From Kiritimatiellia bacterium (GTDB lineage: Bacteria > Verrucomicrobiota > Kiritimatiellia > SLAD01), in NCBI GenBank assembly GCA_007134175.1, contig SLLF01000112.1, positions 1-8,870 on the forward strand: DNA of 8,870 nucleotides. The letters are read 5' to 3'. The notes under the pieces were generated by a model that ran no database searches, was not told the origin of the DNA, and saw nothing but the letters and a program-made list of their open reading frames with translations. Both the position numbers and the translations under genes were made by a program. This document shows, piece after piece, positions 1-7,000 of the stretch (position 1 is its first letter; every line of letters begins with the position of its first letter).

Positions 1-78
1 ACCCTGGACGGGGAAGGATTGGGGCGGGATGCACTCGCTATCGGTGAATGCGATCGCCAGTGGCCTGCGCACAACAGG

Positions 79-588
79 TTAATCCGTTGCCGCCTGCAAC
101 GCATCCAGTCGCGCGATCACCTCATCTGCGTGATCCCGCGTCCGGGGGCGATCGAACCGGTAAGCGACTCGGCCATCGGGATCGATGATAAACGTTTTTC
201 GCGCGGCGGCCAATCCCCCGACCATTAAGCTGTCGAACGCGCGCGCCAATTGCTTGCCCTCATCACTGAGCAGTTCGAACGGTAAATGGTGTTCTGCCTT
301 GAAATTCCGCTGCCGTTCAGGCGAATCCAGGCTGGCACCCAAAATCGTGGCACCGCGCTGTTGTATTTCGCCAAACTCATCGCGCAGGGAACAGGACTGA
401 GCCGTGCACCCCGGTGTAAAGGAACGCGGATAGAAATAGAGGACTACCCATTTCCCCGCATAATCCGTCAGGCGCACGCTTGCGCCACTGGTGGATGGCA
501 GGGCCATGTCCGGAACCGCATCCCCTGCTTGCAAGGCCCAGGCAGACGACGATACCAAGATACTCATTAGCGACAAATATGGCTTCAT
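79..588 (-). CDS. Exported PrxQ/BCP-type thioredoxin-dependent peroxiredoxin
   Basis: Predicted thiol peroxidase that reduces hydrogen peroxide and organic peroxides using thioredoxin-like electron donors. The 169-residue protein has an AhpC/TSA thioredoxin fold. The motif FTPGCTAQSCSLRDEF puts the peroxidatic Cys at 61, preceded by Thr58 (TxxC signature), and a likely resolving Cys at 66. This five-residue spacing is the PrxQ/BCP arrangement. The conserved Arg falls in AARKTFIIDPDG near residue 130. Unlike the usual cytosolic BCP, residues 1-18 look like a signal peptide ending AWA, with cleavage before LQAGD, so it probably acts in the periplasm. The start is supported by an AAAGGA ribosome site 8 nt upstream (597-602, minus strand). 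It is transcribed divergently from the oxidoreductase gene, and I found no convincing promoter in the shared 107-bp spacer. The family call is confident; export is inferred. Confidence 0.93.
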   Translation of the reverse strand: MKPYLSLMSILVSSSAWALQAGDAVPDMALPSTSGASVRLTDYAGKWVVLYFYPRSFTPGCTAQSCSLRDEFGEIQQRGATILGASLDSPERQRNFKAEHHLPFELLSDEGKQLARAFDSLMVGGLAAARKTFIIDPDGRVAYRFDRPRTRDHADEVIARLDALQAATD

Positions 589-680
589 AACGCTTTTCCT
601 TTCTGCTTATATACGTCGTCATAGTGCGCGTATCATTACATGTGCGTTGTCGTCGGTGTGTCGGTGGCGCCAATCGGGAC

Positions 681-687
681 AAGGAGA
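681..687 (+). promoter_or_regulatory. Ribosome binding site that fixes the oxidoreductase start at 696
   Basis: AAGGAGA lies 8 nt before ATG 696. The reading frame is open further upstream from 624, but the extra 24 residues are Arg-rich and resemble no family member. The Rossmann start MKRIAIVGCG begins exactly at 696. Confidence 0.85.
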
Positions 688-695
688 AGATAGGC

Positions 696-1796
696 ATGAA
701 GCGTATTGCTATTGTCGGCTGCGGTAAAATATCGAGTATATATTTCAAAAATAGCTGTGAGTTGTTTCCCCAGATGACCGTGACGGCGTGCGCGGATCTG
801 GATCAGGAACGAGCGGCGGCGTATGCCCGGGATTATCCCCACGTCACGGCCACTTCGCTGGAGGCGATTCTGGCGGACCCGGCTATCGATATTGTGCTGA
901 ATCTCACGCCGCCAGCCAGTCATTACGCTGTTGCGCGTCAGGTTGTTGCCGCGGGGAAAAGTGTCTACAACGAAAAACCGTTGACCATCACCCGCGAGGA
1001 AGGCCAAGCCCTGTTGGCCCAGGCACGGCAAACCGGAGTGCTCGTGGGCAGCGCTCCAGACACCTTTCTCGGTGGTGGTATACAAACATGCCTCCAACTT
1101 ATTCAGGAAGGTGCCATTGGGGAGCCGGTCGGGGCGCAAGCCTTTATGCTGTCGCGCGGCCCGGAGGGTTGGCATCCAGATCCCGCCTTCTTCTATCAGA
1201 CCGGCTCGGGGCCGCTATTTGACATGGGACCGTATTACCTGACGACACTGGTGGCCCTGCTGGGCCCGGTACGCCGGGTAACGGGGTCGGCCCGCATCAG
1301 CTTCCCCACCCGCACCATCGGTAGCGAGCCCAAGCGCGGACAAAAGATTAACGTTAACGTGTTCACACATAGCACAGGAGTGCTCGAGTTTGCCGGTGGC
1401 GCAATCGGTGCGATCACCACCAGCTTCGACGTCTGGGGGTCCTCCATGCCGCGGCGCATCGAGATTTTCGGATCGGAAGCGACGCTGAGTGTGCCCGATC
1501 CCAATACCTTCCGCGGGCCGGTGGGTATCCTGCGGGCCGGTCGCAAGGAGTGGGAGGATGTAGATATTGCGCGTTCCTACACGGATAACAGCCGCGGACT
1601 GGGTCTGGCAGACATGGCCGCCGCCCTGGAAAAGGGCCGTCCGCACCGTGCCAACGGCGAGCTGGCCTTCCATGTGCTGGACATTATGCACGCCATTCAT
1701 GACGCCAGTGCGCAAGGTCGGCACATCGAATTGGCAAGCACCTGCGACCGGCCGGCGGCCCTGCCGGCCAACCTGGAGCCCGGCGAAATAGATTGA
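696..1796 (+). CDS. Gfo/Idh/MocA family NAD(P)-dependent oxidoreductase
   Basis: Predicted sugar, inositol or related polyol dehydrogenase of 366 residues, cytoplasmic. The N-terminal Rossmann fold begins MKRIAIVGCG. The Gfo/Idh signature lysine is in NEKPLT (Lys94), and the C-terminal alpha/beta substrate domain follows from about residue 120. APDTFLGGGIQT (120-131), GPLFDMGPYYL (172-182), SEPKRGQ (210-216) and SVPDPNTF (265-272) are features I recognise from an uncharacterised subgroup. At the position of the frequent catalytic His in the DxGxH motif this protein has Tyr180. It ends 31 bp from the convergently transcribed carbamoyltransferase, with no clear terminator between them. The substrate cannot be read from sequence. 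Its neighbours suggest a role in the same carbohydrate or hydroxy-acid metabolism, but it is on the opposite strand from the aldolase operon. Confidence 0.92.
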   Translation: MKRIAIVGCGKISSIYFKNSCELFPQMTVTACADLDQERAAAYARDYPHVTATSLEAILADPAIDIVLNLTPPASHYAVARQVVAAGKSVYNEKPLTITREEGQALLAQARQTGVLVGSAPDTFLGGGIQTCLQLIQEGAIGEPVGAQAFMLSRGPEGWHPDPAFFYQTGSGPLFDMGPYYLTTLVALLGPVRRVTGSARISFPTRTIGSEPKRGQKINVNVFTHSTGVLEFAGGAIGAITTSFDVWGSSMPRRIEIFGSEATLSVPDPNTFRGPVGILRAGRKEWEDVDIARSYTDNSRGLGLADMAAALEKGRPHRANGELAFHVLDIMHAIHDASAQGRHIELASTCDRPAALPANLEPGEID

Positions 1797-1827
1797 TGTG
1801 GACAACAAAGGGGGCAAGAAAGACGGT

Positions 1828-3021
1828 TTAGTTTCCCGTACGCGGAGCGCCTCGTTGTTCCAGGTCCGCCAAGCAGGTGGCCGGGTCCTGGAACCGGCTG
1901 GTCAGGATCATGGCGGCGATGATAAACGGTTTGGCGCTGGCTTCCTTGTAGGTTGCCAGCCGGTAGCGCTCGAATACCGTGGCGTCCACTTCCCCGGCCG
2001 CGCACGAGACACCACTGATGTCGGCTGGTAGACAATGCATGTACAAAGCCTGTCCCTTGCGGGTGCGCTCCATACGCGCGGCGTTGCAGGTCCAGTCCAT
2101 ATGGCGCGCGTTCTGCTCCAGACAGGCGGCTTCCAACGCCTTCAACCCTGCTTGATCGCCGGTCCGCAACAATTGTGTCCGCTGTTCCATCACCGCGTAG
2201 GGTGCCCAGGATTTGGGGTAGACGATGTCGGCCTCGGCAAAAGCGCCGTCCATATCGTGGTCATGCGTAAACGAGCCGCCGGACGCCTGCGCTTGGCGCT
2301 CAGCCCGGGCGACGACGTCGGGAATCAAGTCATATCCTGCCGGATGAGCGAGGTGGACGTGCATACCCAACCGCGTCATGAGGCCGATGATGCCTTGCGG
2401 TACGGAAAGCGGTTTGCCGTAGCTGGGGGAGTAGGCCCACGTCATGGCGAGTTTTTTGCCGCGCAGCGCTTCCAGGGATCCGAAATGTTCCTGCAACCAG
2501 AGGGCATCCGCCATGGACTGTGTGGGATGATCAATGTCGCATTGGAGGTTCACAATGGCCGGGCGTTGTGGCAGCACACCGTTGGCAAACCCGTCGTCCA
2601 AGGCTGCGGCCACCGCGCACATGTAGGTGTGTCCCGCACCGAGATATATGTCGTCACGAATACCGATCACTTCCGTCAGAAACGAAATCATATTTGCCGT
2701 TTCCCGCACCGTCTCGCCATGGGCGATCTGCGATTTGGCTTCGTCCAATTCCTGCACCGCCAATCCCAGCAGATTGGCGGCGGAAGCAAACGAGAAACGG
2801 GTGCGGGTGGATTGATCGCGGAAATTGGATATGGCCAGGCCCGACCGGAAACAAGTGGCGCTAATATTCCGTTGATACAGCGATCGCAGTGCTTCCGCCA
2901 CCCGCCACACGGCGCGCAGCTCACTCTCGGTCTTGTCCCAAGTCAACAGGAAATCGCAGCCGTAGAGGTCCCCCGCCGCCTCTTCTTCCAACGCGTGCAG
3001 GAGCGTCTTCCAGTCCGTCAT
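1828..3021 (-). CDS. ygeW: YgeW-family knotted carbamoyltransferase
   Basis: Aspartate/ornithine carbamoyltransferase superfamily, 397 residues, matching E. coli YgeW in length (about 396) and very closely in the motifs I remember. The carbamoyl-phosphate motif STRTR is at 71-75, followed by SQIAHGETVRETANMISF (97-114). HPTQSMAD is at 165-172, the Pro-rich knot-region loop WAYSPSYGKPLSVPQG at 195-210, and HCLPADISGVSC at 329-340. These are YgeW features rather than ornithine or aspartate transcarbamoylase ones. YgeW has a solved structure and was long called an unknown transcarbamylase; it was later tied to anaerobic purine/uric-acid breakdown through ureido intermediates. This is the second gene of an operon: its ATG lies 2 nt after the aldolase stop and its GGAGGAA ribosome site sits inside the aldolase end. 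No purine gene or carbamate kinase is visible. The family is very secure; the substrate is unknown. Confidence 0.93.
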   Translation of the reverse strand: MTDWKTLLHALEEEAAGDLYGCDFLLTWDKTESELRAVWRVAEALRSLYQRNISATCFRSGLAISNFRDQSTRTRFSFASAANLLGLAVQELDEAKSQIAHGETVRETANMISFLTEVIGIRDDIYLGAGHTYMCAVAAALDDGFANGVLPQRPAIVNLQCDIDHPTQSMADALWLQEHFGSLEALRGKKLAMTWAYSPSYGKPLSVPQGIIGLMTRLGMHVHLAHPAGYDLIPDVVARAERQAQASGGSFTHDHDMDGAFAEADIVYPKSWAPYAVMEQRTQLLRTGDQAGLKALEAACLEQNARHMDWTCNAARMERTRKGQALYMHCLPADISGVSCAAGEVDATVFERYRLATYKEASAKPFIIAAMILTSRFQDPATCLADLEQRGAPRTGN

Positions 3022-3023
3022 CC

Positions 3024-4010
3024 CTATTCCTCCGTCACCATCTGGTCGTAGAACTGCACGTAGTCGTCCGGACGATCCCCGTCACGGAAGGCCATGGCGA
3101 AGCGGGGGTGCGCGTTGAGCTGTCCCGTGATCTGGTAGGGGATCGAGGGTCCCCAATCCAGTTTTTCGCGCATTGGCAGGATGGTTTCCTGGATGGTTTT
3201 CAGGACGGGGCGCAGCTTGAATTTCGGGTTGCGCAGGAATCCGAGCAGCAGTTCCGTGGGGCAGTTGCCCGCGCCGCGGCCCAGGCCCATCATGGTGGAA
3301 TCCACGCGGTTGCAGCCTAGGATAATGGCTTCGATCGTATTGGCGAAAGCCAGTTGCAAGTTGTTATGGGCGTGCATCCCGACTTCTTTGCCCGTGCCGC
3401 TCGCTGCTTTCAGGTACTTTTTCACCAAGTGGTCCACTTGCTCGCGGTACAGATGGCCGTTACTGTCGACCACCACCACCACATTGGCAGGTGTGTCCTT
3501 GGCTATGGCGAGGACCTGGTCGATTTCCGCGTCCTTGACGGTTGAGATGGCCATTATATTGAGTGCCGTTTCATAGCCAAGCGCATGCGCGTGAGCCACC
3601 ATCTCGGCGGCTTCGGAAATTTGCGAGGCATAGCAGGCAATACGCAGCATGTCCAGGACGCTGTCCTTGCAAGGCAGCGGCTGGTGCTCCCAGTCACTCT
3701 TGCCGCCGGCGTCCAGCATCGCCGCCAATTTCAGGCCGGTTTTCTTAAAGGTGTGATCGCCGACGACCCGACGCAAATCTTCCTCTGCGGAATGGCGCCA
3801 AGGCCCGTACTGTTTGCGGGGAAACTCTTTGACGGAGTTCATATAGCCGATTTCCATGTAGTCGATGCCCGCCGCTACACAGGTCCCATAGACCGCCTTG
3901 ACCTGGTCGTCGGTGAAACGCGAATCATTCACCAATCCACCGTCGCGGATGGTGCAGTCCAGAACTTTCAGTTCCGGGCGATAAGTGATCCAAGGAGCTT
4001 TAGTTGCCAT
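3024..4010 (-). CDS. DRE-TIM metallolyase: HMGL/DmpG-like aldolase
   Basis: Predicted divalent-metal TIM-barrel enzyme of the HMG-CoA lyase/4-hydroxy-2-oxovalerate aldolase superfamily, 328 residues, cytoplasmic. Visible motifs are LDCTIRDGG (17-25, the DRE-type metal/base site), VVVVDSNGH (178-186), the metal-binding HAHNN (213-217) and the glycine loop MGLGRGAGN (241-249). The order and spacing fit aldol or Claisen chemistry on a 2-oxo acid. The C-terminal region (about 255-328) does not look to me like the DmpG communication domain, and no acylating aldehyde dehydrogenase partner is nearby, so a classical meta-cleavage role is unlikely. This is the first gene of the operon with the YgeW-like carbamoyltransferase. 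The ATG at 4010 is the only sensible start (next Met is residue 52), yet its Shine-Dalgarno is poor. Aldolase versus synthase direction cannot be decided. Confidence 0.88.
   Translation of the reverse strand: MATKAPWITYRPELKVLDCTIRDGGLVNDSRFTDDQVKAVYGTCVAAGIDYMEIGYMNSVKEFPRKQYGPWRHSAEEDLRRVVGDHTFKKTGLKLAAMLDAGGKSDWEHQPLPCKDSVLDMLRIACYASQISEAAEMVAHAHALGYETALNIMAISTVKDAEIDQVLAIAKDTPANVVVVVDSNGHLYREQVDHLVKKYLKAASGTGKEVGMHAHNNLQLAFANTIEAIILGCNRVDSTMMGLGRGAGNCPTELLLGFLRNPKFKLRPVLKTIQETILPMREKLDWGPSIPYQITGQLNAHPRFAMAFRDGDRPDDYVQFYDQMVTEE
3027..3033 (-). promoter_or_regulatory. Strong ribosome binding site inside the aldolase 3' end
   Basis: GGAGGAA on the minus strand lies 5 nt before the carbamoyltransferase ATG (3021) and overlaps the last codons of the aldolase. 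This supports translational coupling of the two genes. Confidence 0.8.
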
Positions 4011-4071
4011 GACTGTATATCCGTATCGTTTAATGGGGTGAAACTAACATGGCGCACTATTCTCTACAGTT

Positions 4072-4086
4072 TTGCCCGGCTGGCAA
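4072..4086. promoter_or_regulatory. Candidate operator: TTGCC-N5-GGCAA inverted repeat
   Basis: A perfect 5-bp-arm inverted repeat (TTGCCCGGCTGGCAA) lies in the 159-bp spacer between the divergent aldolase operon and sulfatase genes, about 62 bp from one start and 84 bp from the other. Position suits a shared operator. A repeat with such short arms is expected by chance at about this frequency, so this is only a candidate. No regulator gene is in the window. Confidence 0.22.
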
Positions 4087-4169
4087 GGCAATTTACGCGG
4101 CCGAAAATGCCATGGCGTGAACCCCTTGGCGTTGACGCGCGGTTGGATTTCGGGGACGATGCGGCCGTT

Positions 4170-5573
4170 ATGTCCGATATGCCGCGCCTTCCGAACATTC
4201 TACTCATCGTTTCCGATCAACATCGATACGACTGCACGGGGTATAGCCGGGACTACCCGGTACGGACGCCGCACATCGATCGTTTGGCTGAGGGCGGTGT
4301 CTGGTTTGATCGCGCCTATACGCCGATACCATTATGCGGTCCGGCCCGCCAGGCCTTTCTGAGTGGTCGACGCCCGGAGGCGCTCGGTACGCTTTGGAAC
4401 GTTGGGAGCACCCTGAAAATTCCAGCCATGGAGCCTACCGAATATGTCTGGCCGCGTGCCCTGCAGCGGGCGGGCTACCGCAACGCCTATATCGGAAAAT
4501 GGCACGTCCATCCTGAGCATGGGGCGACGGCGTACGGGTATGACGCCTACGTCCCAACGGCGGCGTATTCCGCCTATCGCCAGTCGCATTTTCCAGATGT
4601 TGTTATGGAAAAGGATTGGATGGGCGCGGTGGATCCGGTCCCGCTCGAGGCTGCGCGAACCCATTGGCTGGCGGATCGCGCCATCGAGTATCTGCAGGAC
4701 TACACCGCGGATGCGGCGACTCCGTGGCATATCCGGCTGGATTTTCCGGAACCACACTTACCATGCCAGCCCGTACAGGCCTTCGCCGAGCGCTACGATC
4801 CTGCCGCCATTCCACCCTGGCGGAGTTTTGGCGACACGCTGGAAGGAAAGCCGTATATCCAGCAACAGCAGCTATTGAATTGGAACCTGGAGCACCATAC
4901 CTGGCAGGACTGGGCGGCTGCGGTGGCCCGCTATTACGCAATTGTGGAGCAGATGGATGACGCTATCGGCAAGGTCTTGAACCGCCTGGACGAGCTGGGT
5001 GCCACGCAAAACACGCTGGTGATCTATACGTCCGATCACGGGGACATGGGCGGCGGGCACCGCATGATGGATAAGCACTATGTCATGTACGAGGACGTGG
5101 TCCGTATTCCCCTGGCTTTGCGGTGGCCCGGACGGATTCAACCGGGACGTACCTGTTCCCGCTGGGTGAGCCACTTCCTCGATCTGCCCCCAACCTTATT
5201 GGAGGTCATCGGCCGCCCGGTCCCGTCAGATTTTCACGGTCGCTCCCTGTTGCCGTTATTGCGGGGGGAACCGGCTCCGGGCTGGCGAGAGGAGGTTGTT
5301 GCTACCTACAACGGGCAACAGTTCGGCTTGTACACCCAACGCATGTTGCGCACGGAGGAATGGAAATATGTCTGGAATGCAACCGATATCGACGAATTGT
5401 ATGACCTGAAGCGGGATACTGACGAATTGCACAATGTTATTGCCGACCCGGCGCATCGCGAAAAGATCGCGGATTTCCGTAGACGCCTCTACCATATTCT
5501 GGTCAGGGAAGGCGATGGCATGATGAAGGGAGAATGGATTCGCGATCAGTTGCTACAAAGCCGGAAGCGGTAG
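4170..5573 (+). CDS. Cys-type (formylglycine) sulfatase, cytoplasmic
   Basis: Alkaline-phosphatase-superfamily sulfatase of 467 residues, predicted to hydrolyse a sulfate ester. The N-terminal metal motif is NILLIVSDQ (DQ at 16-17, as in choline-sulfatase and phosphonate-monoester-hydrolase types). The formylglycine signature PLCGPARQAFLSG has Cys56 in C-x-P-x-R form. GKWH is at 109-112. The C-terminal metal/sulfate site includes SDHGDMGGGH (288-297) and Lys302. The tail EWKYVWN...ELYDLKRDTDELHNV is typical of the family. Cys56 implies activation by a formylglycine-generating enzyme or anSME encoded elsewhere. The frame is open far upstream; ATG 4170 was chosen because the family's first strand begins a few residues later. 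ATG 4107 is possible, but neither has a strong ribosome site nor gives a signal peptide, so the enzyme is probably intracellular. It is divergent from the aldolase operon. Substrate unknown; a phosphonate-ester hydrolase is an alternative. Confidence 0.9.
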   Translation: MSDMPRLPNILLIVSDQHRYDCTGYSRDYPVRTPHIDRLAEGGVWFDRAYTPIPLCGPARQAFLSGRRPEALGTLWNVGSTLKIPAMEPTEYVWPRALQRAGYRNAYIGKWHVHPEHGATAYGYDAYVPTAAYSAYRQSHFPDVVMEKDWMGAVDPVPLEAARTHWLADRAIEYLQDYTADAATPWHIRLDFPEPHLPCQPVQAFAERYDPAAIPPWRSFGDTLEGKPYIQQQQLLNWNLEHHTWQDWAAAVARYYAIVEQMDDAIGKVLNRLDELGATQNTLVIYTSDHGDMGGGHRMMDKHYVMYEDVVRIPLALRWPGRIQPGRTCSRWVSHFLDLPPTLLEVIGRPVPSDFHGRSLLPLLRGEPAPGWREEVVATYNGQQFGLYTQRMLRTEEWKYVWNATDIDELYDLKRDTDELHNVIADPAHREKIADFRRRLYHILVREGDGMMKGEWIRDQLLQSRKR

Positions 5574-5605
5574 CCACCGGCCAAGCCGCCGACCACGCGC
5601 CACCT

Positions 5606-5651
5606 GTATCGCCAAGCCGTAGCCGTGTCCGTTAGGCCATGGACGCGATAC
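5606..5651. terminator. Possible stem-loop between convergent genes
   Basis: In the 129-bp spacer between the convergent sulfatase and OmpA genes, GTATCGC (5606-5612) is complementary to GCGATAC (5645-5651). Inside it GTCC (5627-5630) pairs with GGAC (5641-5644), which directly abuts the outer arm. The structure has a 14-nt one-sided bulge and no T-run on either strand, so it is at best a weak or Rho-assisted terminator. Confidence 0.2.
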
Positions 5652-5702
5652 CCTTGAACCGTAGCTTTCGCCGCCACTGGACGGGGGCCACGGGTTTATT
5701 CT

Positions 5703-6992
5703 TTACCGCTGCTGATCGCTGCCCCGGATATAGATCTCGACCCGCCGGTTACGCTGCATGTTTTCTTCGGTATCGTTCGGCGCTATGGGCCGGTCGAAGC
5801 CGTAGCCATGCGCCGAGAGTCGATCACGGGAAATACCGCCAATGTCGGCCATGTAGTTCAGCACCGCCTGGGCGCGTCTTTCAGACAGCCGGATGTTGTA
5901 GGTCCGGTCGGATCGGGGCCGCCGATCGGCGTGCCCTTCAATGCGCGCGGTTGCCCCTGGATCGCGTTCGAGCACACGCACCACCACGTCCAGGTCGTCA
6001 TGGTAAATCGGGCGCAGGTCGGCTTTATCGTAGTCAAACTCGATATTCAGGGTAAACAGTTGCAGATCGTCGCCGGGATCGAGCGGATCAGTACCGTCCT
6101 CGATCACCTCATGCCCGTCATAAACCCCGCCTCCGTCGGTGTCCGGATTCAGCGGGTCGGTCCCGTAAACCTGAGCTTCCGCGCCGTCGGCTAGTCCGTC
6201 GAAATCGGTGTCGGGATTAAGCGGATCGGTGAAGTAAATCCAAAATTCCTCGCCGTCGGTCAGCCCGTCGCCATCGCTGTCGGGATTGTACGGGTCCGTG
6301 CCGATCATCAATTCCAGCCAATCCGGCAAGCCATCGCCGTCGCTATCGAGCTCGCCGCCGGTCAGTCGGTAGGCCGCCACCGGCTCAACGCCCCAGCGAT
6401 ACGTCATGCCCAGCAGTGCCCATAAGTTCCAATCTGTCTTGCGGCTAATCGCCACTGCGCGGACATCGCCGCGCAACGCCCATTCGTCGTTGAAGTGGTA
6501 GAACATGCCGACCCCGCCCGAAAGGTAGGGATCCAGCGTACTCGTCAGCATGCGTTCGCCGGACCAGTAGAAGCCGGCCCCTGCGGATAAATAAGGGTCA
6601 AAGCGCATGTTGGCGGTGTTGCGTAGGTGGAATAAGGCATCAGGTCCAAACCGAACCAGCCACGTGTTGCTGTCGAGCGAGCGGCGCGGGCTGTCGTCAA
6701 AATCGCGGTTGCGCAGGCGCGGCGCCAAGTCCAGGCCAAGCTCATAGGTCCAGCGTACATTGCGGCTGTATCCCACGCGCGCCCCGACATGGAAATCGTT
6801 CTCCACAACCTGGTCGCCCTCGAATTTGACGTAGCCGAGCCCCAGCGTCACGGTCCATGGCGCCTCATCGATCAGATTGATCTCGGGTGCGTCATCGAAG
6901 TCCACCTCCATCGCAGACGTTGCCTGCGCCAGACCGGTCCAAGCCGTTCCGGTTATCAAGCCACCGATCATCCACCGCCGCCAACTTCTCAT
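5703..6992 (-). CDS. OmpA-family outer-membrane protein with calcium-binding TSP3 linker
   Basis: Predicted outer-membrane barrel that also grips peptidoglycan, 429 residues. Residues 1-27 form a signal peptide (twin Arg near the start, hydrophobic core, cleavage after ATSA). Residues about 45-200 alternate aromatic and polar residues as in an 8-stranded OMP beta-barrel, ending LLGMTYRW. Residues 216-306 hold four thrombospondin type-3-like repeats. Residues about 315-425 are an OmpA C-terminal domain: EFDYDKADLRP, GHADRRPRSDRTYN (Asp356) and LSERRAQAVLNYM supply the diaminopimelate-binding Asp and Arg. The start is set by AAAGGG 8 nt upstream; the frame is open a further 40 codons, but those lack any signal peptide. 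It is divergent from the BamD-like gene. A specific porin activity cannot be assigned. Confidence 0.92.
   Translation of the reverse strand: MRSWRRWMIGGLITGTAWTGLAQATSAMEVDFDDAPEINLIDEAPWTVTLGLGYVKFEGDQVVENDFHVGARVGYSRNVRWTYELGLDLAPRLRNRDFDDSPRRSLDSNTWLVRFGPDALFHLRNTANMRFDPYLSAGAGFYWSGERMLTSTLDPYLSGGVGMFYHFNDEWALRGDVRAVAISRKTDWNLWALLGMTYRWGVEPVAAYRLTGGELDSDGDGLPDWLELMIGTDPYNPDSDGDGLTDGEEFWIYFTDPLNPDTDFDGLADGAEAQVYGTDPLNPDTDGGGVYDGHEVIEDGTDPLDPGDDLQLFTLNIEFDYDKADLRPIYHDDLDVVVRVLERDPGATARIEGHADRRPRSDRTYNIRLSERRAQAVLNYMADIGGISRDRLSAHGYGFDRPIAPNDTEENMQRNRRVEIYIRGSDQQR
6075..6347 (-). repeat. Four tandem TSP3-type repeats within the OmpA protein
   Basis: Protein repeats of 22, 23, 23 and 23 residues occupy 6282-6347, 6213-6281, 6144-6212 and 6075-6143. 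The consensus is D-[ST]-D-x-D-G-L-x-D-G-x-E, six or so variable residues, then TDPLNP. Each D-x-D-x-D loop should bind calcium. The fourth copy reads DTDGGGVYDG, losing the third loop Asp. Copies differ by many synonymous and non-synonymous changes, so the array is old rather than a recent slippage product. Confidence 0.9.
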
Positions 6993-7000
6993 GTGCGATT

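Noticed and set aside
50..57. GCGATCGC octamer resembling the cyanobacterial HIP1 repeat
   Set aside because: I noticed it only once in nearly 9 kb; in HIP1-bearing genomes it would recur often. The first 78 bases otherwise show nothing recognisable.
624..695. Earlier ATG for the oxidoreductase
   Set aside because: The added 24 residues are Arg-rich and would disrupt the N-terminal Rossmann strand, and a good ribosome site points to ATG 696.
2035..3051. A 338-codon open frame on the plus strand opposite the carbamoyltransferase
   Set aside because: The minus-strand protein has all the carbamoyltransferase motifs over its full length. The antisense translation is Arg/Gly/His-rich with no recognisable domain and arises from codon bias in GC-rich DNA.
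3585..4169. Upstream extension of the sulfatase frame
   Set aside because: It overlaps the aldolase antisense, shows no conserved sequence, and sulfatases of this type begin only a few residues before the NILLIVSDQ strand.
5580..5619. Direct repeat GCCAAGCCG at 5580-5588 and 5611-5619
   Set aside because: Nine bases in GC-rich DNA, only two copies, no array and no neighbouring mobile gene. Not an attachment site or CRISPR signal.
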